Positions 15,844 through 24,134 of a stretch of DNA of 64,000 bases are shown piece after piece. The notes below the pieces were generated by a model that was not told the DNA's origin, did no database searches, and was given only the letters and a program-made list of their open reading frames with translations. This stretch comes from an uncultured Clostridia bacterium (GTDB taxonomy: Bacteria > Bacillota > Clostridia > Christensenellales > Borkfalkiaceae), in NCBI GenBank assembly GCA_947598205.1, contig CANQFB010000002.1, positions 62,001-126,000 on the forward strand. The letters are read 5' to 3'. Positions within the stretch are counted from its first letter, which is position 1. Each line of letters begins with the position of its first letter. Both the position numbers and the translations under genes were made by a program.

Positions 15844-17685
15844 ATGTCGGATGAAGGATTTGAAATGGCCGACGACGGCATTTTAGAGCCGCTCGAAGCC
15901 TATAAAACCAAATACGGACGGGAATTTTCGCACAACTGCGAGGAATATTTTTCCTCCCTTCTCGAAAGGTCGGGCGTCAACGCGGAAGAGAACCGCGCCA
16001 CCGTCGCAAAATACGACGCGGAGGCCCGCCTTGCAGACGCGGCGGGAAGGCGCGCTTCCAACCAGAAAATACTGCGGGGATTTTGCATCTTCCTGATCGT
16101 CCTCGGCGCGATCTTTCTCATCGCGGGGATCATCCTTCTCGTGGAGAAGGAGATTGCCGCGGGAGTTGCGCTTACGGCGATCGGTCCCGCGCTTATCGTC
16201 GGATACATCCTCCTTATCGTCTTATACTGTCTTCCGCGTATCAAGCGGAGCACGGAGGAGGAGAGAGCGCACCGCGCCAAGGCGGGGGAACACCTCCAAG
16301 AGGCATGGCGGCAGATGGAGGGGCTGAACGCCCTTTTCGAGAACAACATCACCAAAAAACTCATTGAAAAGACGGTTCCGCTCCTCGAGCTCGACGACTA
16401 TTTCGACGTCCGCCGCTACGACTACCTGAATGGAAAATACGGCTATGAAGGAAACCCCGATCTCAACGCCTCGACGATCGGGATCCTTACGGGGGAGATC
16501 GTCGGTAATCCCTTTGTCGTCGACCGCGTGCTCGTCCACACGATGGGCACGCATACCTATTTCGGTTCTCTCGTCATCAGTTGGGTGACCTACGAATGCG
16601 ATTCCGAAGGGCATTCGAGGCCCGTCACCCATACGCAGACGCTCACCGCCTCCGTCACCCGCCCCAAGCCCTACTACCGCAAGGAGACGCGGCTCGTCTA
16701 CGGCAACGAGGCCGCGCCTGCATTGCACTTTTCGCGAAGGCCTTCCCATGTGGAAGATCTTGATGAACATGCGCGCGAGAACAGGGTAAAAAGGGGCGTC
16801 AAAAAGATCCGCAGAAAGCAGAAGAAGGCCATGGGGAAGGGGAGATCCTTCACCGAGATGGGGAACGAGGAGTTCGACGTCCTCTTCGGCGCGGTCGACC
16901 GCGACAACGACGTGGAGTTCCGCTTGCTCTTCACCCCGCTTGCACAGAAGAACATGCTCGCCCTTCTCACCGACAGCGAACGCTACGGCGACGATTTCTA
17001 TATGCGGAAGGCGGGCTGCCTCAACTATATTGTCTCCGAACATTCGGCGCAGTGGGATATGGACGAGAGGCGGGAGAAGTATCTCTCCTATAGTCTCGAT
17101 ATTGCAAAACGCAATTTTATGGACTTCAACACACAATACTTTCAGTCGCTCTACTTCGATCTCGCGCCTCTCCTCTCCATACCACTCTACCAACAGCACA
17201 AGCCGCACGAATATATCTATCGGGACGTATATCCCCGCCATTTCACCGAACAGGAGACGGAATATGCCGTCAACCGCCTCGAAGAGAGCGCATTTGCCCC
17301 CTTGGGCGCGGCGACGCCGAGCATCCTCAAGACGACTTTCCTCCAAAAAGATGGGGGAAGCGATCGCGTCCGCGTCACGGCAAGCGCGTATCAAGAGGTC
17401 CCGCACACCGAATTTGTGCCCGTGTTCGGGGGCGACGGGCATATGCACAGCGTCCCCGTCGATTGGATCGAGTATGTTCCCATCTCTGCCGCGACCGACG
17501 TCGAGCTCAAGCGGCTGGGCCTCTCCGACCGTGAATTCTGCAATGAGACGGCGGGAGGAAAATACAGCGGCGCCATCTCCAAACACGGCAAATTTGCCTA
17601 TGGATATAGCCACGGGATCTTGTGTTGCGTCGTCCCCGACGCCCATGCGGGCTTCGACGACGATTTCACGCTGAAAAATCAATAA
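15844..17685 (+). CDS. Large membrane protein upstream of LemA, function unknown
   Basis: A 613-residue protein I cannot assign with confidence. After a soluble N-terminus it has two adjacent membrane helices (about 79-101 and 105-131). A long soluble domain rich in aromatic and charged residues follows, with a conserved-looking core VLVHTMGTHTYFGSL near 230-245 and a basic Lys/Arg cluster near 315-330. The order of two helices then a large domain, next to lemA, recalls DUF3137-type LemA partners, but that match is tentative. It starts almost at the predicted transcription start and precedes lemA by 21 bases. Inference: works with LemA at the inner face of the membrane. Confidence 0.7.
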   Translation: MSDEGFEMADDGILEPLEAYKTKYGREFSHNCEEYFSSLLERSGVNAEENRATVAKYDAEARLADAAGRRASNQKILRGFCIFLIVLGAIFLIAGIILLVEKEIAAGVALTAIGPALIVGYILLIVLYCLPRIKRSTEEERAHRAKAGEHLQEAWRQMEGLNALFENNITKKLIEKTVPLLELDDYFDVRRYDYLNGKYGYEGNPDLNASTIGILTGEIVGNPFVVDRVLVHTMGTHTYFGSLVISWVTYECDSEGHSRPVTHTQTLTASVTRPKPYYRKETRLVYGNEAAPALHFSRRPSHVEDLDEHARENRVKRGVKKIRRKQKKAMGKGRSFTEMGNEEFDVLFGAVDRDNDVEFRLLFTPLAQKNMLALLTDSERYGDDFYMRKAGCLNYIVSEHSAQWDMDERREKYLSYSLDIAKRNFMDFNTQYFQSLYFDLAPLLSIPLYQQHKPHEYIYRDVYPRHFTEQETEYAVNRLEESAFAPLGAATPSILKTTFLQKDGGSDRVRVTASAYQEVPHTEFVPVFGGDGHMHSVPVDWIEYVPISAATDVELKRLGLSDREFCNETAGGKYSGAISKHGKFAYGYSHGILCCVVPDAHAGFDDDFTLKNQ

Positions 17686-17706
17686 AATCAAGAAAGGAGA
17701 AATAAA

Positions 17707-18375
17707 ATGAACGAATTGGACGAATTGACAGGCCCTACGATGAAGGAGGGCAACGATGTGCGGGTGATCGCCAAACAGCTCCCCGTTACGGTCGGGACGG
17801 GCTCGAAGGTCTTCGACGTCATATGGTGGTTCTTACCTCCCATCATCGGCGGCGTTATCTGGCTCATCCTCAAGCGCAAGGCGAGAAATTATTTCATGCA
17901 ACTTCAGCAGAAGATCCAACACGACGCTTCGCAGATCGATAACTATCTCGAACAGCGCGTCCGGATCTTGCAGAACTGCGCCCGCCTCCTCGATAAGGCG
18001 ATCGACCTCGATAAGGATACCTTCACCCAGATCGCGGCCTACCGCAGTAAGGTGAGCCCCGAAGGGGACGAGGCCCGCAACAGCTATGCGGAAAAGGTGG
18101 GGGCGCTCGCCCGTTCGGTAAATATCGCTTTCGAGAACTATCCCGAACTTCGCGCGCACCGCGAGATCGCCGACGCCATGCAACAAAATTCCTACCTGCA
18201 ACGCGAGATCACTGCGGCCCGCGAAGTGTATAACGACACCGTGAACACATGGAACCGCGAGATCTACGCCTGGCCCACCAAGCAGATCGTGGCCGCCAAG
18301 GCGGGCTATACGACGCGCATTCCCTTCATCGCCGACGAGGAGACGCGCGAAGCCGCCCGCGGCACCTTCTTTTAA
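17707..18375 (+). CDS. lemA: LemA family protein
   Basis: LemA-fold protein of 222 residues. One N-terminal membrane helix (about 36-57, VIWWFLPPIIGGVIWLIL) is followed by a long helical bundle with the family signatures ILQNCARLLD, AREVYNDTVNTWNREIYAWPT and the closing region with F-A-D-E-like residues. The usual NLV(E/N) core is degenerate here. The function of LemA proteins is unresolved; they are membrane-anchored and often paired with large membrane partners. AGAAAGGAG precedes the ATG, and a strong terminator follows. Confidence 0.85.
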   Translation: MNELDELTGPTMKEGNDVRVIAKQLPVTVGTGSKVFDVIWWFLPPIIGGVIWLILKRKARNYFMQLQQKIQHDASQIDNYLEQRVRILQNCARLLDKAIDLDKDTFTQIAAYRSKVSPEGDEARNSYAEKVGALARSVNIAFENYPELRAHREIADAMQQNSYLQREITAAREVYNDTVNTWNREIYAWPTKQIVAAKAGYTTRIPFIADEETREAARGTFF

Positions 18376-18404
18376 GAGGAAAAGCATTCCTTTGTAAAAA
18401 CATA

Positions 18405-18433
18405 AAAGCCCGTCGCACAGACGGGCTTTTTGC
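18405..18433 (+). terminator. Terminator after lemA
   Basis: A perfect 10-bp stem, AAAGCCCGTC/GACGGGCTTT with a GCACA loop, ends in TTTTTG. It separates the LemA operon from the lipoprotein cassette. Confidence 0.9.
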
Positions 18434-18478
18434 GCACTTTCAAGAGAGTTCTTCAATTGGTGGAAATTCTTCAAATGC

Positions 18479-18507
18479 TTGCAAAAACCCGCGCGATGTG
18501 CTATACT
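18479..18507 (+). promoter_or_regulatory. Promoter of lipoprotein cassette A
   Basis: TTGCAA (18479-18484), a 17-base spacer and TATACT (18502-18507). The predicted start, near 18513, coincides with the first base of leader stem P1. The promoter of cassette B has the same geometry, and both read TATACTGAnnTTGC. Similar AAATTCTTCnAAA runs lie upstream in both. Confidence 0.82.
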
Positions 18508-18511
18508 GAGT

Positions 18512-18656
18512 TTGCATCACAATTGAAAAGATCAACAAACGGTACAACCTCGGCGTAGGTGTATCCTTTTTTCCGTTTGTTGATTTGTCAAGGAAAAATC
18601 AATTGTGATGCAACAATATGGGATACTCCGAGCGGGCGTCTCATATTGGGGCGTCC
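18512..18656 (+). ncRNA. Structured leader RNA, copy A
   Basis: A 5' leader of about 145 nt with the following predicted parts. P1: 18512-18526 pairs with 18599-18613 (15 bp). P2: 18531-18542 pairs with 18573-18584 (12 bp). P3: ACCT/AGGT at 18547-18560. Core GTATCCTTTTTTCCGTTTGT lies at 18561-18580. Its GTATCC can pair with GGATAC at 18621-18626 as a pseudoknot. A purine tract, AAGGAAAAA, lies between P2 and P1. A second copy at 31375 keeps the fold with different stem sequences, which supports a real RNA. I do not recognise it as a known riboswitch class. Confidence 0.75.
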
Positions 18657-18669
18657 TTATTTTATTTTC
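18634..18669 (+). terminator. Attenuator-like terminator before lipoprotein A
   Basis: GGGCGTCTC (18634-18642) pairs with GGGGCGTCC (18648-18656), including G-T pairs, and is followed by TTATTTTATTTTC. It lies just before the AAGGAG ribosome-binding site (18670-18675). Read-through would be needed to express the lipoprotein, so this is a candidate attenuator controlled by the upstream fold. Confidence 0.7.
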
Positions 18670-18682
18670 AAGGAGTTGTTAT

Positions 18683-20107
18683 ATGAAGAAGAAATTTTTT
18701 GTAGTCTTGCTTGCCCTTGTGGCAGTTTTCTGCCTTTCCCTCGGCATTTCCGCCTGTGCAGGCGGTGGCGGCCCCGAGGCTGAAACGCCTTCCACGCCGT
18801 CTACGCCCTCGACCCCCGACGACGAAGGCGGGGAAGAGGACAAGGAAAAAGATGACGAAGAAAAGCAAAAGGAAGAGGCGGCAAAGTCGCTCGCGGAGGC
18901 GGTGGAGCGTCTCGATACCTTCCTCGGGCGCATCGGGAAGAATTATTGCTACACGGCCGCAGGAACGCAATATGAGCTCGCTTCCGACGTCTTGAAAGTG
19001 ACGGAAGGGGAGACTGCCGTCTACTATATGCGCGATGAAAAGGAGAACTATATCATCGCCCAAAACGGTGAGATCTGGGAGCGCGATTTCTGCAATGAAA
19101 TCAGCGTCTGGGAGACTGCCGAAAACTGGCTTTCCGTCTTTGAGAATGTTGAATGGACGGCTTATGCGGAGGGTGAACTGCGCGCCGAGGACATTCTGTT
19201 GCGCTTTACGGGCGAAGGGGACGAGACCGCCGTTTCATGGGTGAAGGACGGCGCCGACTTCGCACTCTCCGACGTCGGCGAGGTGGAGATCGCGCTCCCC
19301 GCCTACAAGGACCTCGCCCAATACGTCTATGAGACGGTAGACGGCGTGCGCAAATACAATATTCCCACCCTCGCGCACGTCCTCGAAGAGACTTTGAAAG
19401 CGGACAGCAGTATTTTGACAAAGGCTTGCTATGGTTTTCAAACAGATTTAGTCGCCATAACGCATATTAAAAGCAATGACGATGGAGTTGGATTTGGTGC
19501 TTATTGTTATAGTATAAATAATTCAAAAGTATATGAGTATTTTATTTTGAATATGAACACACAAACTGCCGTTAAAATGACAGTCGGCGATTTTATCGAT
19601 CAATTAAAACAAAACTCAGCGATAAAATATTCAATTGAAGGTGCAGGGTGCGAAACTTCCACACTTGAAAACGATCCTGAATTTCAAACAATGGCGCAAA
19701 ATGTATTGGTAAAACTCGCCCGAGACGGCTGTCAAGGTGAGAGCATCAACAACAAAGCCGACCCGCTCCCCGAATATGAAAACGCAAAGATTTTGTTTGG
19801 ATACAAGACGAAAGCAAATCTAAAAGATTATGCTTTTGATATGGGGCTACAAGCAAATTGCAACTATTTTCTAATTGTAAGTTATGGTAATATAATTGAA
19901 GAGCTCAACATGAAAGTTGCTGTTAACGATAGCGCAAAAGGCGACAATTATTATTTAACGAATTTAGACACCAACAAGGTTTTGATTGTGAATTTAGAGC
20001 GCGAAGAAATTGATAGCGAGAATGCCGAGCTCTATGCGGACAGCGACCCTGCTTCCGTCTCCGCCGCACTTCCCGTAACGCTGTTTTACGAAGAGAAGCG
20101 CCGTTAA
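18683..20107 (+). CDS. Predicted surface lipoprotein A, function unknown
   Basis: A 474-residue exported lipoprotein. The signal peptide MKKKFFVVLLALVAV continues to the lipobox LGISAC, with lipidated Cys25. A Gly/Thr/Ser/Pro linker and an acidic Glu/Lys coil (about 50-75) follow, then two globular regions without recognised motifs. AAGGAG is 7 bases before the ATG, so an in-frame extension into the leader RNA was rejected. From about codon 249 to 449 the DNA becomes strikingly AT-rich, then reverts, suggesting a recombined segment. The first 25 residues closely match those of the BspA-like lipoprotein at 31.6 kb. Confidence 0.8.
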   Translation: MKKKFFVVLLALVAVFCLSLGISACAGGGGPEAETPSTPSTPSTPDDEGGEEDKEKDDEEKQKEEAAKSLAEAVERLDTFLGRIGKNYCYTAAGTQYELASDVLKVTEGETAVYYMRDEKENYIIAQNGEIWERDFCNEISVWETAENWLSVFENVEWTAYAEGELRAEDILLRFTGEGDETAVSWVKDGADFALSDVGEVEIALPAYKDLAQYVYETVDGVRKYNIPTLAHVLEETLKADSSILTKACYGFQTDLVAITHIKSNDDGVGFGAYCYSINNSKVYEYFILNMNTQTAVKMTVGDFIDQLKQNSAIKYSIEGAGCETSTLENDPEFQTMAQNVLVKLARDGCQGESINNKADPLPEYENAKILFGYKTKANLKDYAFDMGLQANCNYFLIVSYGNIIEELNMKVAVNDSAKGDNYYLTNLDTNKVLIVNLEREEIDSENAELYADSDPASVSAALPVTLFYEEKRR

Positions 20108-20368
20108 AAAGCCCTGCTCCGCTCGGGGAGTCGCGGTAAACTCTTTTCTTCCTTGCCCACCCTTTGAGGTGGCCGTCCCGTTGGGGTAAAACCTTGCCCA
20201 CCCCTTGAGGGGTGGGTGGCACCGAAGGTGACGGAAGGGGTGTTGATATGACCGAACCTCTTACCGCCTACGGCGGAGCTCCCCCCAAAAAATCACCCCA
20301 CAAAAATCCTGCGGCTTTTTGCGGAGACCCCGATGGGGGCGCTTTATATGCGTCGATATGAAAAAGCA
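20108..20368. repeat. Gene-free repeat-derived spacer after lipoprotein A
   Basis: No gene is visible. The stretch has two tandem-like units beginning CCTTGCCCACCC (about 20152 and 20192), the second running into a self-complementary CCCACCCCTTGAGGGGTGGG. It continues GTGGCACCGAAGGTGACGG. A similar block lies inverted at about 34549-34590. It looks like remnants of a dispersed repeat family. Confidence 0.6.
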
Positions 20369-20399
20369 GGCGGAAATTTTTGTTTCCGCCCTCTTTTTT
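20369..20399 (+). terminator. Terminator upstream of typA
   Basis: GGCGGAAA (20369-20376) and TTTCCGCC (20383-20390), with loop TTTTTG, are followed by CTCTTTTTTG. It ends the lipoprotein A transcript immediately before the typA promoter. Confidence 0.85.
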
Positions 20400-20400
20400 G

Positions 20401-20429
20401 TTGTCAAAAGAAACGAAAAGTACTATAAT
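20401..20429 (+). promoter_or_regulatory. Promoter of typA
   Basis: TTGTCA (20401-20406), a 17-base spacer and TATAAT (20424-20429). The leader to the ATG at 20462 would be about 26 bases, with AAAGGG as the ribosome-binding site. Confidence 0.85.
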
Positions 20430-20461
20430 CATCTGTGGTTTTTTCAAAGGGACACACTTAT

Positions 20462-22297
20462 ATGGTCAGAGAAGATTTAAGGAATATTGCCATTATTGCA
20501 CACGTCGACCACGGCAAGACGACGCTCGTCGATCAGATGCTCCGCCAGAGCGGCACTTTCCGCGCCAATCAGGTCGTGGAAGATCGCGTCATGGACAGCG
20601 GCGACTTGGAGCGGGAGCGCGGAATTACCATTCTTGCAAAGAACACTTCCATCCATTATAACGGCGTAAAGATCAACATTGTGGATACGCCCGGCCACGC
20701 CGATTTTTCGGGCGAAGTGGAGCGGAGCCTCAAAATGGTCTCGGGCGTGCTCATCCTCGTAGACGCCGCCGAAGGCCCTATGCCGCAGACGCGGTTCGTC
20801 ACGCAGAAGGCGCTCGAGATGGGGCACAAACTCATCATCGTCATCAATAAAGTGGACCGCCCCGACGCGCGGACGGCGGAAGTCGTCGATGAAGTTTTGG
20901 AACTTCTGATGGACCTCAACGCCTCCGACGAACAGCTCGACAGTCCGATCGTCTTCTGTTCGGGCAGGGCGGGGACTTCCTCTCTCGAGATCGATACGCA
21001 GGGAACGGACTTAAAGCCGCTCTTCGATACCATCATCGAGCATTTTCCGCCCTTGGAGCTCGACGAGACGGGCCCTTTGCAGATCCTCGTCTCCTCCATC
21101 GACTACAACGAATATGTGGGAAGGATCGGCATCGGGCGCATCGAGCGCGGCGTTGCACGGCAGGCGGCAGACGTCGTCGTGTGCAACTATAACCATAAGG
21201 ATGTGCATACGGCGGGCAAGCTCATCAACCTCTATGAGATCGAGGGCTTGGAGCGCGTCCCCTGCGAACAGGCCAAGGCGGGCGATATCGTCTGCTTCTC
21301 GGGGCTCGAAAAGATCAACATCGGCGATACGGTGTGCGGGAGCGACTGCGTAGAACCCGTTCCCTTCGTCAAGATCTCCGAGCCCACCGTCGAGATGATT
21401 TTCTCCGTCAACGATTCCCCGTTTGCGGGAAAGGAGGGGAAATGGGTCACGACGCGCCATCTTCGCGAAAGACTTTACCGCGAACTTCTGCGCGACGTCT
21501 CCCTTCGCGTGGAGGATACCGATTCGACGGATTCTTTCCGCGTGAGCGGCAGGGGGGAGATGCACCTCTCCATTCTCATCGAGACGATGCGCCGCGAAGG
21601 GTATGAATTTCAGGTGAGTTCGCCCAAAGTTCTCTATAAAGAGATCGACGGGCAGAAATACGAGCCCATCGAACGGCTCATCGTCGACGTTCCCGAGAGC
21701 GTGACGGGGGCGGTCTTTGAGAAGATGGGAACGCGCAAGGGGGAACTTCTCCACATGAGCGCCGTGGGATCACGCATGCGCCTCGAATTCCTCATTCCCG
21801 CACGCGGCCTCTTCGGCTATAAGAGCGAATTTCTGACGGATACGAAGGGCGAGGGCGTGATGAGCTCCGTCTTCTTCGAGTATCAACCCTATAAGGGGGA
21901 TATTCAGCGCAAACAGACGGGCTCGCTCGTCGCCTTCGAGACGGGGGAGGCCGTCACCTACGGGCTTTTCAACGCACAGGGAAGGGGAATGCTCTTCATC
22001 GGCCCCGGGACGGAAGTCTACGAGGGGATGGTCATCGGCGTCTCTCCGAAGGCAGAGGACATCAACGTGAATGTCTGCAAGACCAAGCACCTCACCAATA
22101 CCCGTTCCTCTTCCTCCGATGAGGCGCTCCGCCTTATCACCCCTAAAAAACTCTCCCTCGAGGAAGCGCTCGAGTTCATCGGCGACGACGAGCTTTTGGA
22201 GATCACCCCGAAAAGCGTGCGCATCCGCAAGCGCATCCTCAACGGCGAACTTCGCGCAAAAGCTCGCGCAAAGGCCAAAATCGGGCAAGCTGAATAG
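20462..22297 (+). CDS. typA: Translational GTPase TypA/BipA
   Basis: Ribosome-associated GTPase of the EF-G family, involved in assembly and stress or cold adaptation. The G1 motif is AHVDHGKTTL (about residues 11-20), G2 is RGITI, G3 is DTPGHADF and G4 is NKVD. Domains II, III, V and the BipA C-terminal domain (YEGMVIGVSPKAEDINVNVCKTKHLTN-like region) follow in the normal order. 611 residues is standard. The family N-terminus MVREDLRNIAIIAH fixes the start at 20462, not an upstream frame. It is a single-gene transcription unit. Confidence 0.96.
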   Translation: MVREDLRNIAIIAHVDHGKTTLVDQMLRQSGTFRANQVVEDRVMDSGDLERERGITILAKNTSIHYNGVKINIVDTPGHADFSGEVERSLKMVSGVLILVDAAEGPMPQTRFVTQKALEMGHKLIIVINKVDRPDARTAEVVDEVLELLMDLNASDEQLDSPIVFCSGRAGTSSLEIDTQGTDLKPLFDTIIEHFPPLELDETGPLQILVSSIDYNEYVGRIGIGRIERGVARQAADVVVCNYNHKDVHTAGKLINLYEIEGLERVPCEQAKAGDIVCFSGLEKINIGDTVCGSDCVEPVPFVKISEPTVEMIFSVNDSPFAGKEGKWVTTRHLRERLYRELLRDVSLRVEDTDSTDSFRVSGRGEMHLSILIETMRREGYEFQVSSPKVLYKEIDGQKYEPIERLIVDVPESVTGAVFEKMGTRKGELLHMSAVGSRMRLEFLIPARGLFGYKSEFLTDTKGEGVMSSVFFEYQPYKGDIQRKQTGSLVAFETGEAVTYGLFNAQGRGMLFIGPGTEVYEGMVIGVSPKAEDINVNVCKTKHLTNTRSSSSDEALRLITPKKLSLEEALEFIGDDELLEITPKSVRIRKRILNGELRAKARAKAKIGQAE

Positions 22298-22315
22298 TAC
22301 TATGTCACACATAAT
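22296..22315. repeat. 20-bp palindromic intergenic motif, copy 1
   Basis: AGTACTATGTCACACATAAT, overlapping the last base pairs of the typA stop codon. Arms TATGT/ACATA. See copies at 27509, 36791, 45914 and 58989. Confidence 0.7.
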
Positions 22316-22320
22316 ATTGC

Positions 22321-22348
22321 AAAAAACCTCGCATATGCGGGGTTTTTT
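22321..22348 (+). terminator. Terminator after typA
   Basis: AAAAAACCTCGC (22321-22332) and GCGGGGTTTTTT (22337-22348) pair over 12 bp around an ATAT loop. The T run is part of the stem end. Confidence 0.88.
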
Positions 22349-22391
22349 GCTATCCTTGCATAAGCGGAGGGCGGCGCGCATACGATGAAAC

Positions 22392-22649
22392 ATGCAAGAT
22401 GCGAAACAGAGCGTTCTCACTCTCGAAGATCAGAAAAGGCTCGCTTTAACGGGGGTATCTTCCGTCGATTCCTTCTCCGAAAACGCGATCCTGCTCACGG
22501 TGAACGGTAAGCGGGTGCAGATCGCAGGGGCAAAACTCAAGGTGCTTTCTTTCTCGGAGGGGAGCGGGAATTTTACGGCGAGCGGGGAAGTTTCCATGAT
22601 CAAATACGGCGCATCGCGCGCCCTCTCCCTCAAAAAACTTTTCAGATGA
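22392..22649 (+). CDS. yabP: Sporulation protein YabP
   Basis: YabP/YqfC-family protein of 85 residues, needed for spore coat or cortex maturation in the mother cell. Typical features are the opening LEDQKRLALTGVSSVDSFSE, ILLTVNGKRVQIAG and LKVLSFSEGSGNFTASGEV. It is followed after 3 bases by yabQ, the usual order. No canonical sigma-A promoter is visible upstream, consistent with control by a sporulation sigma factor, although that site was not identified. Confidence 0.93.
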   Translation: MQDAKQSVLTLEDQKRLALTGVSSVDSFSENAILLTVNGKRVQIAGAKLKVLSFSEGSGNFTASGEVSMIKYGASRALSLKKLFR

Positions 22650-22652
22650 AGT

Positions 22653-23042
22653 ATGCAGGAGCAGATTTACAGCTTTCTTGTAGCCCTTCTCTTGGGAGTC
22701 GTCGGCGGATTTTTCTATGAGCTTTGCTCCCTCGCCCGCAAGCCGTTTCATGCGAAATGGGTGCGGTATATTGTAGATTTTTTGTTCTGTGCGGCCTTCG
22801 CGGGCGGCTATCTCGCGCTCTCGCTTCAGACGGGCGCGCCCGTGCTCCGCGCCTATACCGTTCTCGCCTGCGGGATCGGATTTTTCCTATATTCCAAAAG
22901 TTTTCATAAAATGATTGCTTTTTTTGTTGAAAAGATATATAATGATTACAAAGGAAGAACAAAGAGGGAAAGGCGGATATGTCGAAAAGGCTCTCGATGC
23001 CCGAAGAAAAATCAAAGAGGATCGCCATCGGCGCAACCATAG
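22653..23042 (+). CDS. yabQ: Spore cortex biosynthesis protein YabQ
   Basis: Membrane protein of 129 residues with three to four helices. It matches YabQ by position and pattern: an N-terminal FLVALLLGVVGGFFYELCSL, a middle pair of helices and a C-terminal FFLYSKSFHKMI before a basic tail. YabQ localises to the forespore membrane and is needed for cortex formation. Its last 64 bases overlap the divIC-like gene in another frame. Confidence 0.88.
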   Translation: MQEQIYSFLVALLLGVVGGFFYELCSLARKPFHAKWVRYIVDFLFCAAFAGGYLALSLQTGAPVLRAYTVLACGIGFFLYSKSFHKMIAFFVEKIYNDYKGRTKRERRICRKGSRCPKKNQRGSPSAQP

Positions 23043-23260
23043 GGGGCGTCCTCCTTGTCATTATGCTCGTCGTGATCATCGTCGTCCAATTCGTGCAGAT
23101 GGGCGTGAGGCGGCGCATGCTCAACGAAAACAGAGCCTTGATCGAGAAATTGCAACAGGAAAATGAACGTAACGAGCACGATCTGGAGCGCTTCGACGAC
23201 GATCTCAAATACCTGTACGCTTTATATATGGGCTATCTCCCTCCGAACAGCAATGGTTGA
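22979..23260 (+). CDS. divIC: Septum formation initiator, DivIC/FtsB-like
   Basis: Bitopic division protein of 93 residues. It has a short basic cytosolic N-terminus, one membrane helix (about 14-37), then a periplasmic-side coiled coil (MLNENRALIEKLQQENERNEHDLERF). The final LYALYMGYLPPN region resembles the DivIC tail. In Bacillus divIC also follows yabP-yabQ. It overlaps yabQ by 64 bases and ppx by 8, so the cluster is tightly coupled. Confidence 0.85.
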   Translation: MSKRLSMPEEKSKRIAIGATIGGVLLVIMLVVIIVVQFVQMGVRRRMLNENRALIEKLQQENERNEHDLERFDDDLKYLYALYMGYLPPNSNG

Positions 23261-24134
23261 TTTGATTTATGCGGGTTCGGCCGCGATCATTGATATTGGT
23301 TCAAATTCCGTTCGTCTCATGGTATGGGCGAACGGAAAATCTTTATATAAGAAGGTTTCGACGACCCGCCTTGGCGAAGGCCTTGCCGCATCGGGCAAAC
23401 TCTCCCGGGAGGCGACGGCGCGCTCGGTGAAGGCGGTGAAGGGGTTTTGCGCGGAAGCGCGCTCTCTCTGCATCCCCGTCTATGCGTTTGCGACGGCGGC
23501 CGTGCGCTCTGCCGAGAACGGCAAGGCGTTTTGTGCACGCGTCAAAGAGGCGTGCGGGGTGGAAGTGGACGTCGTATCGGGCGAAGAGGAGGCCCTTTTG
23601 GGGCTTCGCGGTGCTCTTTGTAAGGGCGAGGACGGCGGGATCATCGACATCGGCGGGGCGAGCACGGAAATTTGCTTGCGCAAGGCGGGCGAGATCTCCT
23701 ATCGGATAAGCCTTCCCATCGGCTGTGTGAAGCTATTCGATCTCTGCGGGGATCGCCGCGGCGACCTTATGGAGACGATCGAGCGGGCGCTTACCGCCTT
23801 GAAGGAAGTTGTTCCAGCGGGCAAGCTCTATGCCGTCGGCGGCACGGCTTCCACGCTCGCCTCTGTAAAATTGGGACTTTCTGCCTACGACGCTTCCCGC
23901 ATGCAGGATACCTTGCTCGGGCTCGGCTGGATGCGGGAGACGGCGGAGTTGCTTCTCTCTTCCGCCAAGGAAGATCGGGAGAAGATCCCGGGGATGGACA
24001 AGACGCGCGCCGACGTCATCGCGGGCGGAACGTTGCTACTTCTTAAGATCATGGAAAAGCTCTCTCTATCGGAAGTGTATTTTTCCGATCGTGACAATTT
24101 AGAGGGGTATCTCTTCGCGAGGAATTTGCAATGA
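23253..24134 (+). CDS. ppx: Ppx/GppA-family phosphatase
   Basis: Actin-fold exopolyphosphatase/pppGpp phosphatase relative of 293 residues. The phosphate-1 loop is IIDIGSNSVRLM, phosphate-2 is GGIIDIGGASTEI, and the catalytic Glu region AENGKAFCARV-SGEEEALLGLRG is present. It covers only the two N-terminal domains; the HD-like C-terminal domain of longer Ppx is absent. The start was placed at the ATG at 23253, which overlaps divIC by 8 bases and gives the family N-terminus. Whether it acts on polyP or pppGpp is unknown. Confidence 0.88.
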   Translation: MVDLIYAGSAAIIDIGSNSVRLMVWANGKSLYKKVSTTRLGEGLAASGKLSREATARSVKAVKGFCAEARSLCIPVYAFATAAVRSAENGKAFCARVKEACGVEVDVVSGEEEALLGLRGALCKGEDGGIIDIGGASTEICLRKAGEISYRISLPIGCVKLFDLCGDRRGDLMETIERALTALKEVVPAGKLYAVGGTASTLASVKLGLSAYDASRMQDTLLGLGWMRETAELLLSSAKEDREKIPGMDKTRADVIAGGTLLLLKIMEKLSLSEVYFSDRDNLEGYLFARNLQ

